Of a DNA stretch of 64,000 nt, positions 37,001-47,601 are shown in pieces. The notes under the pieces are model-generated. The model was not told the DNA's origin, searched no databases, and was given only the letters and a program-made list of their open reading frames with translations. Numbering within the stretch: position 1 is the stretch's first letter; each line of letters begins with the position of its first letter. Made by a program: the position numbers and the translations under genes. This stretch comes from Dysidea avara (Eukaryota > Porifera > Demospongiae > Dictyoceratida > Dysideidae): assembly GCF_963678975.1 (NCBI RefSeq), contig NC_089275.1, forward strand, positions 11,625,682 through 11,689,681, written 5' to 3'.

Positions 37001-38491
37001 CACTCCAAGCTACATTCAACATTCCACACGAACCATACTAGATTAGACTTGGGTAAATTCAGCTTTTATCCTAATGTCATACAGTTATGAAGCAACTTAC
37101 CTGATTATATAGTCTCAGCACAATCTCTTAACTTTGTCAAAGTGATATTGTTTTATACTCATATATATGAGGTTTACAATTATACACAATAATAATAATA
37201 ACCACTAAAAAAATATTTTGCAAGTAAAAAATATTCATGAGAAAAATAATATTTTGCATAATTTATTTTTGTTGGTAGAGGCAACCTCAAAATACAGTGG
37301 AATCTCAATTATACAAACCCCTTGGGACCACGGGTGGTCCATAAGTCTGAAGAGTCCATAGGTCTTAAACTTTGTATATAAATAGTGCAATCACAAAAAA
37401 AATGTCAGTGTTATCAACTACCCTAATAGAACAGTCACTACCTAATAGAGCAGTCATTTCTGTAGTTTCTTTGGTTAACCGAGAATCTGGATAAGTGGGG
37501 TCTGCATAACTGAGATTCCACTGTATTCTTACTGTAGAATATTTCCCGTAGGTAAGAGTATAATAGAGAGCAGTCTAGTACAGTTATCACATCATGTTTA
37601 TGTTTTGTGATCTATAGCTAATCACCATGTACACTGTAGTTGGTGTTTGCACTTTGCATATTATTACGCAATGATGTATCTCACAAAACTACATTGTGGT
37701 AAAGTTTAATACATACTGAATAGTGATGTGAAATTTTTGATATTTTATGTACAGTATCTTATGTATTTAGGTTCAGTGTTGAAGTTATCTGAATTTAACA
37801 GATACATTAGACCTCAAGTGGCTAGGAAGTGGTATGACCTTGGAATAAAGTTGTCACTGAATGTGGAAAAGTTGAATAACATAGAAGCTAATAATCCTAG
37901 AGATATTGAGCGGTGTTGCACACAGATGTATCAGCATTGGCTTAATTCAGACCTCCAGGCAAGCAGGGAAAAATTGGCAGTGGCTTTGCAACACATTGGA
38001 TATAGCACATTGGCTGAAAGAGTTTGGAATAATAGTATGGAAGGTAATGATGTAATTATATGTAGAGCCTTGTGATGTTGTATGAGTGAAACTGTTCAGA
38101 CTATACGAAAGAATTTATGAATGCCCTTTGATGTCTGAAGGTTTAATGAACTTACAACATGAACTTACTATCTATGTAAGATAGAAAAGTAACCTGTGGT
38201 CTCATCTGTTGTTTAGTGAAAATCAGCATCAGTATATATATTAAAAAAAACTCTTGCTGCTTGTATATTTTCTTGTTTTAGTATTGCTGGAACTATGTCT
38301 GTACATACTCCCAGTGTCTTCCTTCCTTTAATGTTTGGCTTCTGTGAGATAAAATTTTCTTTTATGTAGGTATGTCAAGTAAACCTGTCAATAGCATGAT
38401 GTCTGCATTCTCATTAAGTTCCAAGTTAACGGCGATGATGTCAGTGATGATTGTAATATTGGCAATTTTATTATACTTACTTTGGAATTAA
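31069..38491 (+). CDS. ROCO GTPase (Roc-COR) with Death domain and C-terminal membrane segment
   Basis: Four exons fit in frame: 31069-33165, 33561-33591, 37771-38043 and 38370-38491 (phases 0, 1, 1), giving 840 residues. The Roc GTPase has a P-loop GASGAGKTS (41-49), switch-II DTGGQP (about 172-177) and THLDKC in the G4 position (about 272). COR follows at about 350-600, with HHLFGTLLYF and a winged-helix-like part. Residues 710-800 form a Death domain (VARKWYDLGIKLSLNVEKL ... LQHIGYSTLAERV). The last exon adds a hydrophobic helix (MSVMIVILAILLYLLWN) that should anchor the tail in a membrane. If the first donor (AAA|GTATGT) is not used, translation ends at 33237 with 722 residues and no Death domain. 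Death-domain ROCO proteins are known in sponges and other invertebrates. The N-terminus is uncertain because TTGCAG at 31093 could be an acceptor for upstream exons. Confidence 0.82.
33665..33792. mobile_element. Small MITE in ROCO intron 3
   Basis: ATAAGGAAAAATTAAGAG and its near complement CTAAATTTTTCCTTAT form the ends of a 128-base unit. Similar ends occur at 4341 (ATAAGGAAAACTTAAG). Confidence 0.55.
33840..34265 (+). repeat. Dispersed repeat, copy 1 (full relative at 58560-59190)
   Basis: Shares TTTGTTGTCAGCTATGTTCA, GTAAGTCCATGAAG and CTGAAGCRACGTCRAACAGT with 58560-59190. A frame encoding DKWDTREDTGKSMKHTLYYG is part of the repeat; the other copy reads DEWDTKEDAGKSMKN. Both may descend from a once-coding sequence, which was not recognised. 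Confidence 0.75.
34290..34702. mobile_element. Solo terminal fragment of the giant foldback family
   Basis: Diverged copy of 24780-25227: TTATGCAAATAATTGTTCTC, TCTTCAAATTTGATATGTGA, CCAGCTTCTTGGGCTGCATG and finally TGTGTGTCTTGATA. It ends exactly where a LINE reading frame resumes (34703), which suggests the element inserted into that LINE and helps define its terminus. Confidence 0.75.
34703..35160 (-). pseudogene. LINE reverse transcriptase fragment
   Basis: Minus-strand reading gives SGVPQDTVLEPLLFYQ (the SGVPQGTVLGPLLF block of non-LTR reverse transcriptases), then ADDCILYRQI with the catalytic ADD, then LQNDLNTLEEWERKSKMKLN followed by TDKC. The pieces are out of frame with each other, so it is dead. 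It is interrupted at its 3' side by the foldback fragment 34290-34702. Confidence 0.88.
35105..35240. repeat. Dispersed repeat; second copy at 36345-36780 carries a SINE
   Basis: GGTTATGAATTGCTCCAT, TCAAGGCTGGTG and GGTTATTTTTCAAAATCCAG recur at 36345 and 36740. Comparing the two copies shows that 36434-36700 is an insertion in the second. Confidence 0.7.
35790..36292. mobile_element. hAT-like MITE (GATGCACYRATA ends)
   Basis: Ends AGAGGCACCAATAATGATAT and GTGGTATCAGTGCATCCCTA are inverted. The interior is rich in TATCGGTATTGG modules. A typical hAT terminal consensus is TAGGGATGCACCGATA; the left copy is slightly damaged. Confidence 0.6.
36434..36700 (+). mobile_element. tRNA-derived SINE with TAA tail
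   Basis: Contains a pol III B-box-like GCAGTTCAAATCCTGGG after GTGTGGCCCCGACTAGAC (A-box region), then an unrelated body with CTGTCAGACCTTCAGTGCTG and a CTAATAATAATAATAAA tail. It interrupts a dispersed repeat present without it at 35105-35240. Confidence 0.75.
36815..37200 (+). pseudogene. LINE 3' end, reverse transcriptase C-terminus
   Basis: Plus-strand reading gives YKLESVQRLATKFVMLNYSW, then VTHMLNSLK, LLTYILQNYPRMCKF and RFTIIHNNNNN, typical of the end of CR1/L2-type reverse transcriptases (LERVQRRATKFI). Several internal stops. The 3' end is an AAT simple repeat at 37188-37200. Confidence 0.8.
37295..37523. mobile_element. pogo/Tigger-like MITE
   Basis: Ends CAGTGGAATCTCAATTATAC and AACTGAGATTCCACTG are inverted and flanked by TA on both sides, as for Tc1/mariner-pogo elements. 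It contains two CTAATAGARCAGTCA motifs. It lies in ROCO intron 3, about 250 bases before the Death-domain exon. Confidence 0.88.
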
Positions 38492-38593
38492 AATTAATGT
38501 GTTATACTGTACATGCACTTTATGAAATTATAATGTATGTATAATATATTACATATACGTAATTTAGATTTGTATAATTATTGTAAGTATCTA

Positions 38594-38872
38594 CAGTGGC
38601 GGATACAGGGGGTTGCAATGGTTTCAGCTGAAGCCCCCTCTGAAAATAGCACGCACCCCAAATTTATTGACGAGTCGTGTCAGTGGCAAAATCACCACAT
38701 GTGTTATAGAAGGATTCTCTACTGGTGAAAAACTTCATAGTTTAGCCTTTGAAACCACAATTATAATGTTGTACAGCAGGTTGTGACCTTTTTTTTACGT
38801 CTTCGACTTACAGCTAGGCTGAAGTTGAGTGGAATCTGAAATCCCCTCTGAAAATTTCTAGATCCACCACTG
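38594..38872. mobile_element. MITE with CAGTGGCGGATACAG ends
   Basis: Ends CAGTGGCGGATACAGGG and TAGATCCACCACTG are inverted. ATCTA flanks both sides (38589-38593, 38873-38877). Same family type as 26995-27327. Confidence 0.8.
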
Positions 38873-39824
38873 ATCTATTCTCTTCCATCTTTTAACTTGT
38901 AGCTGAATGTTATGGCTATTCATTGAAACACCAAATTTTGTAAATCTGAGATAACAATTGTGACTGGATGTGCGAAAACCTGGCATAATGGCACCTTTTC
39001 AAATTCTTTGTCATTGAATATTTATAATCTACTTAGCCAAGTATATGCTGTGACCAAATTTCAGCCTTTTATGCTAAAAAATTTTGGAGTTACAGCCCTA
39101 CAAAGTATATGGCAACTACAGAAAGATCGATTTATACAACAGATAAGAAGTATTGAGAAAATAAATTACAGGTACTTACAAAAACAGCTGTGTGAACACA
39201 ATGAAGTACAGCATTGCAACTTGCACCATCATGTTCACCATGAACCCATTACTGGGTAAGATTTTCTTCTATCACCTTTCTTCACTACATACAGAAATGA
39301 AATCAGCAAAGAAAGATCAATAATGTATGATCACTTCGACATGACATAAGCAAACATCCATAACTCGCATATCCTTTAGCCTACTGCAACGAACAAAAAG
39401 ATTTTCAAACTCCCCTTGGGTAGGTGATTAAGATGATATCTAGATTTTTATCATTAGACCCTTTCTTCACAAAGAACAAAACATTAAAAATTTTATGAAT
39501 TTTTAATTACACAAAATTTTACCCATTCCAATCAACTGAAAAGTTAGGCTTGTGCCTTTATGTCAGGTTTTCATTGTTTGCCCTATCAATCCTATTATAC
39601 TTGTTTTGTTATATGTATCATGCCATCATCGTCAATGCAAACTGAGCTTGTGTTGGCTCTATTTCAATAAAGAATTGAACAGGATTTGTATCAGCATCAT
39701 TGATTCTAATTTTACTACCACGCTGCCATTTGATACCCCAGAAATTTCATCAAAACTGTGTAAAGCATGGAATATTATTATTAGAATCAACAACGTGAAT
39801 TAAAAATGTTGTGTAGTTACTCCA
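38873..39824. other. No gene; old repeat near 38957
   Basis: TGTGACTGGATGTGCGAAAA resembles the ends of the 20050-20289 MITE. Open frames at 38960-39259 and 39552-39803 lack recognisable domains. Confidence 0.4.
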
Positions 39825-41045
39825 TTATGTATCATAAGTTTGAAATGCTATAGAATAAAATGATTTTGTCTCATAATCTAAATAACTATGGAGAAAGTGA
39901 GAGACCTCCATGGTTTTGCGTACAGAAAATATTCCTTCATTATCACGAGCTGCAATAACATAATTTACTTGTCCACCTTCACCAAGGTCTAAATCAACAG
40001 CAGAAATGGTGTACACTTAACTATTTAAAGTAGAGTTCACATGGATATAAATTTCAAGAAAAGCATCACTAAATGAAGGGTATTGACAGTTATCTCAACA
40101 CTTACTGTAACTGCAGTAGAGTGTATCCTTGAATAGAACGAGTAGTTTGTTATAATTACTGGGATAAGCTTCTCTTTCAATGTACAGTGCTGTAGTTTCA
40201 TTATTTATCCCAAATTAAAGTTCTGACTGCCAGGAACATCCTCCAGATATTCCATCAACTCCCAAGTCAGCATTTGTTGCAAGGACATGACAACAGTAAC
40301 AATAGCGAGGTTATCTGCCAGACTAGCACAATAAGAGAGGTGTAGGATCATTGTCATTCACATCAAAAGTATTTATGATGACTGTTGCTGTGACAGATCT
40401 TTGCTAGTCCTGTGCTGTTGCATGCTGTAAACACAAACTAATCATCAAATTCTCTGTCAGTTTTGTGTCAATAGCTGCAAAGAGTATGCCTCTAGTGGAA
40501 TTGACATCAAAGTAGGTTGAATTTACATATGGAATAGGATACACCATGTAGAATTGTTACATATCTTCTGCGTCAATATAACTAGCAGTTATAATCCTGG
40601 AGGAAGGCTTTCATCCACAGTTGATTGCTGTGTAAACTGTGGTACCCTGTCGTTTACATCAACAGCATACAATTGGTTCATCCATGAGGGGAGAGTCTCC
40701 ATTGTCACTACAGTGGACTGAAAACTCATAATCTCCAGACTCCCAGTCAACTTCCCCTGCCAAAAATAACTCGCCACTTGTAGCATCTACACTAAATGGC
40801 ACTTCTGTTCCAAGATTGTATAAGAAAAGTTTCTGTTATGAATCTACATCTTCATCGGTTGCAAAACCTGTAACACAAATGTAATTCTCTGCGTCACTTG
40901 TTGAATAATTTGAAGAGTTAAACACTAGTGTGGAAAGTCATTGGAGTCAAGAATAGTAATTGTAGCAATAGCAGTAGTGTTATCTACTCCCGTTATAGTA
41001 ATGTTGTATTAGTATTCACTTTCATGATCAAATGTATCATTAAGT
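39825..41045 (-). pseudogene. Cadherin-repeat pseudogene
   Basis: On the minus strand several cadherin (EC) repeat signatures appear in shifting frames: DVNDRVPQFTQQSTVDESLP, then AVDLDLGEGGQVNYVI with LDYETKSFYSIAF, a DVNDNDPT-type block, and TITILDSNDFPH near 40920. The LDYE and DxNDxxP calcium motifs are diagnostic. Stops and frameshifts interrupt every repeat. Order on the minus strand runs from 41045 to 39825, with about five partial repeats. No signal peptide or membrane part was seen. The parent may be a large sponge cadherin; the fragment looks long dead. Confidence 0.8.
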
Positions 41046-41399
41046 GGCTTAACAAAGAAATGTGGCAAAGGCACTATTTTTTTATTAAACCAGGCACGTG
41101 TCTGGCTCCTGAAATTGTTTTTGTTTGTCTTTCCGCACCCACGTCACAGAGCAAAATGGCTTATGCTGAAAGCAGTCTCTTTGTGAGAAATGAAGGCCGT
41201 ACAGCACAAGTATTAACCTTACAAGTAGGTAAACTTTGGAAGTTTATTAGTGTGAACTTGAAAAATGGGTGAAGCGAGTTCCTGAACACATTATGAAACA
41301 AGCAACTAGGGAGAGGATGTTTCCATAACCTAAAACTAGGATATTGTCGTATACTAGCATATCTAAATGGTGCCCATTCATGTAGTATGATCCCTATTG

Positions 41400-41960
41400 C
41401 TTGTGTCTTGCTTGTCTAGTCTGTTATCGGTGTCTCCCTTGTCTACCACATCACCTGTGTCTACCCTGTCACTGGTGGCTACCCTGTCACCCGTGTCTTT
41501 CTTGTCTACATTGTGACCTATGCCCTGCAGTCTATTCTATCACTTGTGTCTACCCTGTCAACCATGTCTATTCTGTCGCCTGTGTCCTTGTCAACCATAT
41601 CTATTCTGTCAACTGTCAACTATGTCCTTGTCTACATTGTGACCTATGCCCTGCAGTCTACTCTGTCACTTGTGTCTACCCTGTCAACCATGTCTATTCT
41701 GTCACCTGTGTCCTTGTCAACCATGTCTATTCTGTCAACTATGTCCTTGTCTACTCTGTCACCCATGTCTTTCTAGTCTACTCTGTCACCCGTGTCTTCC
41801 TTGTCACCGGCTTTGTCTTTCTCATCCACCCTGTCACCCATATCTTTGCTGTCTATAGCCTCTGTCTACCCTCTCGCCCCTGTCTATCCTGTCACCTGTG
41901 TCTGCCCTGTCTATCCTGTTTCCCATGTCTTTGTTGTCTACTAAATATCCTCATCCTTGT
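41400..41960. repeat. Pyrimidine-rich minisatellite (TGTCTAYYCTGTCACC units)
   Basis: Irregular 15-bp-like units such as GTCTACCCTGTCACC, with a larger duplication of about 126 bases (from 41514 and 41640, both starting GACCTATGCCCTGCAGTCTA). The 348-residue open frame at 41401-42447 consists mainly of CLPCHPCLS-type repeat translation and a second frame is open too, so it is judged not to be a gene. Confidence 0.85.
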
Positions 41961-42199
41961 CGCCTGTGTCACCCTTGTGTACATAATATCGCATCTGTCT
42001 GAGTATGTTATTTTTAATCTCTACTTGCATTTGTTATATATAAAGTATTTACCACCGATTTGCATCCATACTATATTGTGTGTGTGTGTGTGTGTGTTTA
42101 CGCTAATGGCTATAAAGCCTGGTTATGTCACTAATTTTGAATGTTTTCATTTTCCAGGTAGGGAACTAGATAATGGTGATGAACTCAGAAAAGTACAAC

Positions 42200-42330
42200 A
42201 AGGACACAGGAGAACAGAAGACAGAAGAACATATTCCGAGAAGAAGACAGGAGAAGTGAAGACAGAAGAACATATTCCAGAGAAGACAGGAGAAGTGAAG
42301 ACAGGAGAACATATCCAGAGAAGACAGACG
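42200..42330. repeat. 39-bp purine-rich tandem repeat
   Basis: Units start at about 42204, 42243 and 42282 with GAAGACAGGAGAAGTGAAG then ACAGAAGAACATATTCC. Confidence 0.8.
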
Positions 42331-42441
42331 AATATGGCAATCAAATTGGTGTTTACCCAACTAAACAGAAAACCCCAAATAACACTACTTCAAAGCCAAA
42401 AACAGCAAATAAAAGAACAAAGGAGGCTGAAGCTGAAGATA

Positions 42442-42540
42442 TACTGAATGAAAAGAGACCAGCCAGGGCCAACTCAGGGTACATGGGAGAGTGGTCTAAG
42501 GATTTGAACTCAAGCACCCTTTTGGTTTAAGCACTCCACC
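42442..42540 (-). mobile_element. tRNA-like SINE fragment
   Basis: On the minus strand GGTGGAGTGCTTAAACC is followed by GAGTTCAAATCCTTAG, a good pol III B box (GTTCAAATCC) at about the spacing of a tRNA. The A-box region is a weak match. Confidence 0.5.
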
Positions 42541-43178
42541 AATTACATTTGTCTGTAGCACATATTGTATTATATACCATGTTCCCATAATTACTTCATT
42601 GTTATACCTTATTATAGTTACATCTCCAATAATAATTATACTGGTAATACACCTTTAATTAATGGGACTGTCTGGCTCTAAGGGTTCTTGTTTCATTAAA
42701 TGTTTGGCCACAGATTTGTTTCTGTGGTGTGGGGAGAAAACATATTATTACCTTGGCTTTTGCTTAGGTATGAGCTACAGGAAAGCCAAGACTACGTGGT
42801 GTAGTTTATATAATTAGGTTCTAAAAGGTGGTGCTGTCATTGACAATATGATTTGATTCATGTCTTGTTGTTTATAGTTTTCTGATTTTATAAAAAGATA
42901 ATCTGCACCAGTAAGGTTACATAATATTATTGGAATTTAACAATTTCAGCAAATTATCATTTTTTGTCCCATGAAAATAATATACGTACATTATGCTATT
43001 GGATCAGAAATAAAGAGGTGGCTATGTACAAGCTGATAAATATCTTAAAATAATAAATATAAATTATAGCTACAGCCAAAATATAGAGTTGGCTATATAT
43101 AATTATATATATATATATGTGTACCCTAATAATTAATGCTTAATTAAAGAGGTTGTCAAATCATAAAAATTGCACAAA
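42541..43178. other. No gene recognised
   Basis: AT-rich sequence with an AT-dinucleotide run near 43105 (ATATATATATATAT). No domain-bearing frames. Confidence 0.45.
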
Positions 43179-43757
43179 ATGTGATCCAATTTTGGAAAAC
43201 CATCCTTTTGGGCACATGCAAAAGTTGCAGGAAAACTTGAGTGAAAATTTCAGCAATATGTTTAAATTTTTTTTTTTGCACATTTAGATAAAGCAACTAT
43301 TAAGCCTTCTTGCTGTGAAGTTTCACACCCAAAAGCTTCTTTCTGCTAGGAGATATGGATGATTTTTTTATCTGACCATGGAATACGTGGGACACCAATT
43401 ACCTTACAAATGGGGTGATTTGTTCAGGTGATGGAATGATTAAAACTAAGTATTTAGACAATGATACATGTTATTTAATTGAAGAAAAGGACCAAGACCA
43501 CTTGATTTAAATAACAAAAGTCTTGTGTAATTTTAGATGGTATGTATATAGGAATGGAATTACAAAGTGATTTGTCAGTTTGTAATGTATTAGACAGTAA
43601 ATTGACCATGTCTCTGGAACCCTTCAAGATACCAAGCTAACATGTACATTTTAACAATCACCCAGTGCCCGCTCATTGTAGCTATAAAAGAGAAAAATTG
43701 ACCAATACAAATATTTGAGATTGTGCCAAAAAGGATGGTTTTCCAAAATTGGACCAC
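43179..43757. repeat. 36-bp inverted repeat pair 580 bases across
   Basis: TGTGATCCAATTTTGGAAAA plus CCATCCTTTTGGGCAC at 43179 is inverted at 43720 (GTGCCAAAAAGGATGG plus TTTTCCAAAATTGGACCACA). Probably the ends of a small DNA element; the interior has no gene. Confidence 0.65.
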
Positions 43758-44584
43758 ATCATCTGCCAAGGCATGCAGTAATCCACCTGTCCACCTGCTT
43801 AAAATTTCAGATAGGTTTCACTGTATTAATTTATTATACAAATACAGCATTTTGAAATCAGAAATGTCTGTAAATCAACAACGTCACAGGAGCACTATAA
43901 TGTTAGCAATTGGGTGGATATTTCAAACTATGGAACTAAATTCCATGAAAATAGATGATACTCCCTAATAGAGCAGTCAGTAGAAACTGCAACAGAGAAT
44001 TGTGCATAGGAAACTCTCTTTGAATACTATAATAAAGCATTCACTGATAAAAAGTGCTCCAAGATATATGATTGTAAGGAATGTTGCTAACCTAGGAGTA
44101 TAATGCAAGTATAATGGACACAGTGTGAACAAGTAAAGATTTTGGTGAAAGTATTTTTAATTTGGATAAAAATTTGAACATATTGAACTCATACTAGGCC
44201 TAGCTATTCCCAGTGGAAAAGAAAAGATCCTGAACTTCAACACTCCACAGTTACTGTTTCTAGTTATAATTCATGTATTACAAAGTTAGGAGATGAGTAG
44301 GAACTTTATAGTACTACTCACCTTAATTAACTGTTAATACCGCATGGATATTAAAAAATTCCTCTATTAGTAGATACAGTATATAGGACCTCAGTATCCA
44401 AACACCTGTGTGCCAGTTCAACCATTAAAGTGTACAGATAAGTGAATTTGTTCGCATATATGAAGCCCATTCATACAGAATTCTGTTCAAATACTCTAAT
44501 AGAACATACACTTACTTTAATAAGAAGGTTCACTATGACGAAATACTCTAATAGAGCAGTCACGAATAATCGAGGTCGTACTGT
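43758..44584. other. No gene; pogo-like fragment at about 44385-44580
   Basis: GGACCTCAGTATCCAAACAC and ATAATCGAGGTCGTACTGTA look like worn pogo-type ends, with three CTCTAATAGA motifs between them (44494-44560). An isolated CCTAATAGAGCAGTCAG is at 43965. Confidence 0.45.
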
Positions 44585-44815
44585 ATTTTTATTTTATTTA
44601 TTTATTTATTACTGTGTAGGACTCCATCAAGGAGTATAACACACAGGTACAAAAACAAAGTCAAAGTAAATTCAGATGATTTAACAAAATGTCCTTAAAA
44701 CAGTTTATAGATGGCTGATTGACCACATCTTCTGGCAGTGTTCCATAATTTAATAGTGGATGGTAAAAAGGAAAATATGTACGAGTTGATTCTTGCTTGT
44801 GGGATTCTGAAACGT
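44585..44815 (-). pseudogene. LINE 3' end, same family as 17546-18366
   Basis: Nearly identical to 17546-17770: TAAA tail, then on the minus strand TLPEDVVNQPSINCFKDILL. It is truncated after about 230 bases and continues into unrelated sequence at a CTCTATTAGAGTA motif. Confidence 0.85.
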
Positions 44816-45639
44816 ATTTGATTGCTCTATTAGAGTAGAGAGGGCTCATGTTTTCTCTGTAGATCCTTTCCTGTGAGATGAACATTTTAAAGGTGTGGAT
44901 AGCTACTGTATGATGGTTTGTGAAGAAGTTTTATACTGACTTCAATAACAATGTTGCAATTTGAATAAAAATGAAGGAGTAATACCACCACTGTCTCAGG
45001 TTCATTTAGTGTCAAAATTTTACAAAAACTTGTAAGCAATAATTGCCATTTTGCACTTTCAGGTATGTTCTATAGCTATTTAGCTACATATATTGCAACT
45101 TACTTTTTAAACTAGGGACTAGTACTCTGAAAACTAAGCAAATTAAATTTTGCAAAGTTTCACAATAGTATAAGGCAAATGTTGTGTCCACATACCCTAT
45201 TTTTGCAGGCCCGGTCACAAATATTAAAAAACAAATAAATGTTGAGATCGTATGACCATATAATATGCCTATTTTTTTAAACTGTCATGAGAGCGAAGTG
45301 AAGTTTACAAGGTTTCAGGAAACCCTCTTTGAAATTTCTAAGCTCACAACAAGCTTAAGAACTGAACACTCAACTTGGAGCACAAAAGTATGTACAGTGA
45401 GCTAGTAGCTAACAACAGCTAACATAAAATTAATTTACATCAAAGCCAATATTGCATTGAGTAGTCTCCACTAGTCCAGTCTAATTAGACACTACCCTGG
45501 CCTCTAGATATATAGTAGAATTATTTTACCCTATGTAATTTCCCCCAACACACTACAGTACACGCAAGCAAACATGCATAATACACACCTCCATTATGTA
45601 CACAAATGCAAAGCTTTTGATTGCTACGTAGGCCTGCAC

Positions 45640-45990
45640 ACACACAGTACTGGTCATGCCTACCCAGTGAACCATTAGTCCATCACTGGGACACCTGGAG
45701 GCTGTACCATGTTTCATGGGTGAATATGTATATAGCCACGGGCACCCTGCTTAAAGTTCCTCACTTATAATGTGAGACATGCATGTACAAGTTGGCATTA
45801 CCACCCCAGTTGACATCACTTCCCTATTCACAGATAGGTACACACTCTGGAGCAATGTGAGTAGTTATATACCTGCTCAAATTAAAGAAACAACTGGGCC
45901 ATTGGCATCACTGAGTATGGAACCTGGAACCAGGTTGGTGTTCTACCACTTAGCTGTGGTGTCCCTTTCTACACACCTCACTACAAAATT
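45640..45990 (-). mobile_element. tRNA-derived SINE (family also at 52867)
   Basis: On the minus strand ACAGCTAAGTGGTAGAACAC (A box) is followed by GGTTCCAGGTTCCATACTC (B box), then a body with CTCACATTGCTCCA that is shared with the SINE in the SPT5 intron. Confidence 0.7.
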
Positions 45991-46800
45991 TAGTATGTAT
46001 GCACACAGCTCATGATTAATTTCATCCCGTGGCCAGTTTTAAGCATTGATATTATTGATTTCATGGGTGGTTCTAGAAAATTTGGTTTCCAACTCAAAGG
46101 CAGCAAAGCCCATCAGGGACAGGGTCCATTCTGAGACATTTTAATTTCAGCTATTTTAACTAAATATGAATAAATTTTGATTTGCATGGACCATTAAATT
46201 ACAATAAACCATAGATACAATGCCCTACCATTTGGGATGTCTATTATTACTTGCAGTTACAGTAGGACTGATGATCCACTCTGGTCCAATACTTTTTTTG
46301 TGAACTGACATTATTAAGACTAGAAGAAATCTAGTGGATGAAGACAGGATACATGAGGCTCCTCACTCACAGTCATTGTATTGAACTGACCTTCAAGCTG
46401 CTAAACAATTTGAAAGGGGAGCCTACCAGATCAGTGCTACTAGGCTGGGCCTTATCAATTATGCTTTTGACTAGAGTGCCGCAATAATTTCAATAATATG
46501 ATAAGTTGTGCCTTATTACACTGTATGTTCTTAGAAAATGTATCTTGACTGCTGTTAGAATATAATATAATACATCTGTGAACTGTCCACTTGTGGTGAT
46601 TGCTCTATTAGAGTATATATTATATCAAAAAGAGGCAGGATCTGAAATATGTCATAGATTCTCCACACTTGCAGTAGAGCACAAGAATTCCTTCTAATGC
46701 TGAATGTATATGTTGATTCAATTTTTATAGTTTTATGTGCCACGTACATAGCCAGTGAAACTAGCTATCTGTGTACACTAGTATATCATAATGTGGTGCA
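45991..46800. other. Downstream flank of SPT5, no gene recognised
   Basis: Contains one GCTCTATTAGAGTATA motif at 46601. No clear AATAAA lies close to the SPT5 stop on the minus strand. Confidence 0.4.
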
Positions 46801-47601
46801 TTATTTAGGAATGTATTTAGCTAGTTTGTCCAAGCTGATGATCTTGAGGGTGCTGTCTGTATCCATCTTGACTATGCCGTCATCTTGATCAATGTTGATC
46901 AGTGACCCTGTAGAACTCTTCCCCATACCATTGAGGATTTTTACCTACATAAAATATGGGTACATTGTTATTGCTGGAAAGGCAGACTGTTCTATAAAGA
47001 AGGGTTTGCTATTATGCAGTAATTCTGTATGAAACTGCTATACATACATTCCTGATTCAGTATACTACTGTACTGTAAACTGAACACTGCATGAGAAAAG
47101 ATGTAGGCATACAACTTCTTGATTTTAAATACTAACTTTATCTTGCTTCTGAGGGGTGACTAGTTGTATCACGTTGATAGGAAAGTCAACTTCTCTTCCT
47201 TGTTTGTACAAGTAAACACTACACATGTTGCCCTGTTGAAAACATACAAGAAATACTGCAAATCTATCATTAGAAAACAAAAACTATGTGTGTGTATACA
47301 AACAAAGCCAAGCAACCAAAACCCCCCCCCCCCCTCATAATGTAACAATTTACCAAATCAAAAACTAATATCACTTAAAACTTGGCCACTCACCTCAATG
47401 GTCCTTGTAGCACCAACTTGATTTTGATACTGAGCATCCTGTGTAATAAAGAGTTACATGAACTCAGTAACACACAAGATGGTCCATTATAACATTGGAT
47501 CAATAACAGTGCACCCTGTGTAACCTGTTGAACAGGTTAATCAGGTCTTACCTGGTAAGTGCCACTAATGATTACTTCAACATCAGTAGTGATTCCACTA
47601 T
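46801..47601 (-). CDS. SUPT5H: SPT5 exons 17-20: C-terminal KOW domains and stop
   Basis: Exons 47552-47601, 47394-47438, 47137-47232 and 46801-46944. They encode [45 protein letters not shown] and finally [20 protein letters not shown], ending LAKYIPK and TAA. This corresponds to the vertebrate C-terminus ([20 protein letters not shown]). All introns are short. Confidence 0.93.

Noticed and set aside
41401..42447. 348-residue open frame of CLPCHPCLS-type sequence
   Set aside because: It is the translation of a pyrimidine-rich minisatellite followed by a 39-bp purine repeat; other frames are open over the same stretch and no domain is present.
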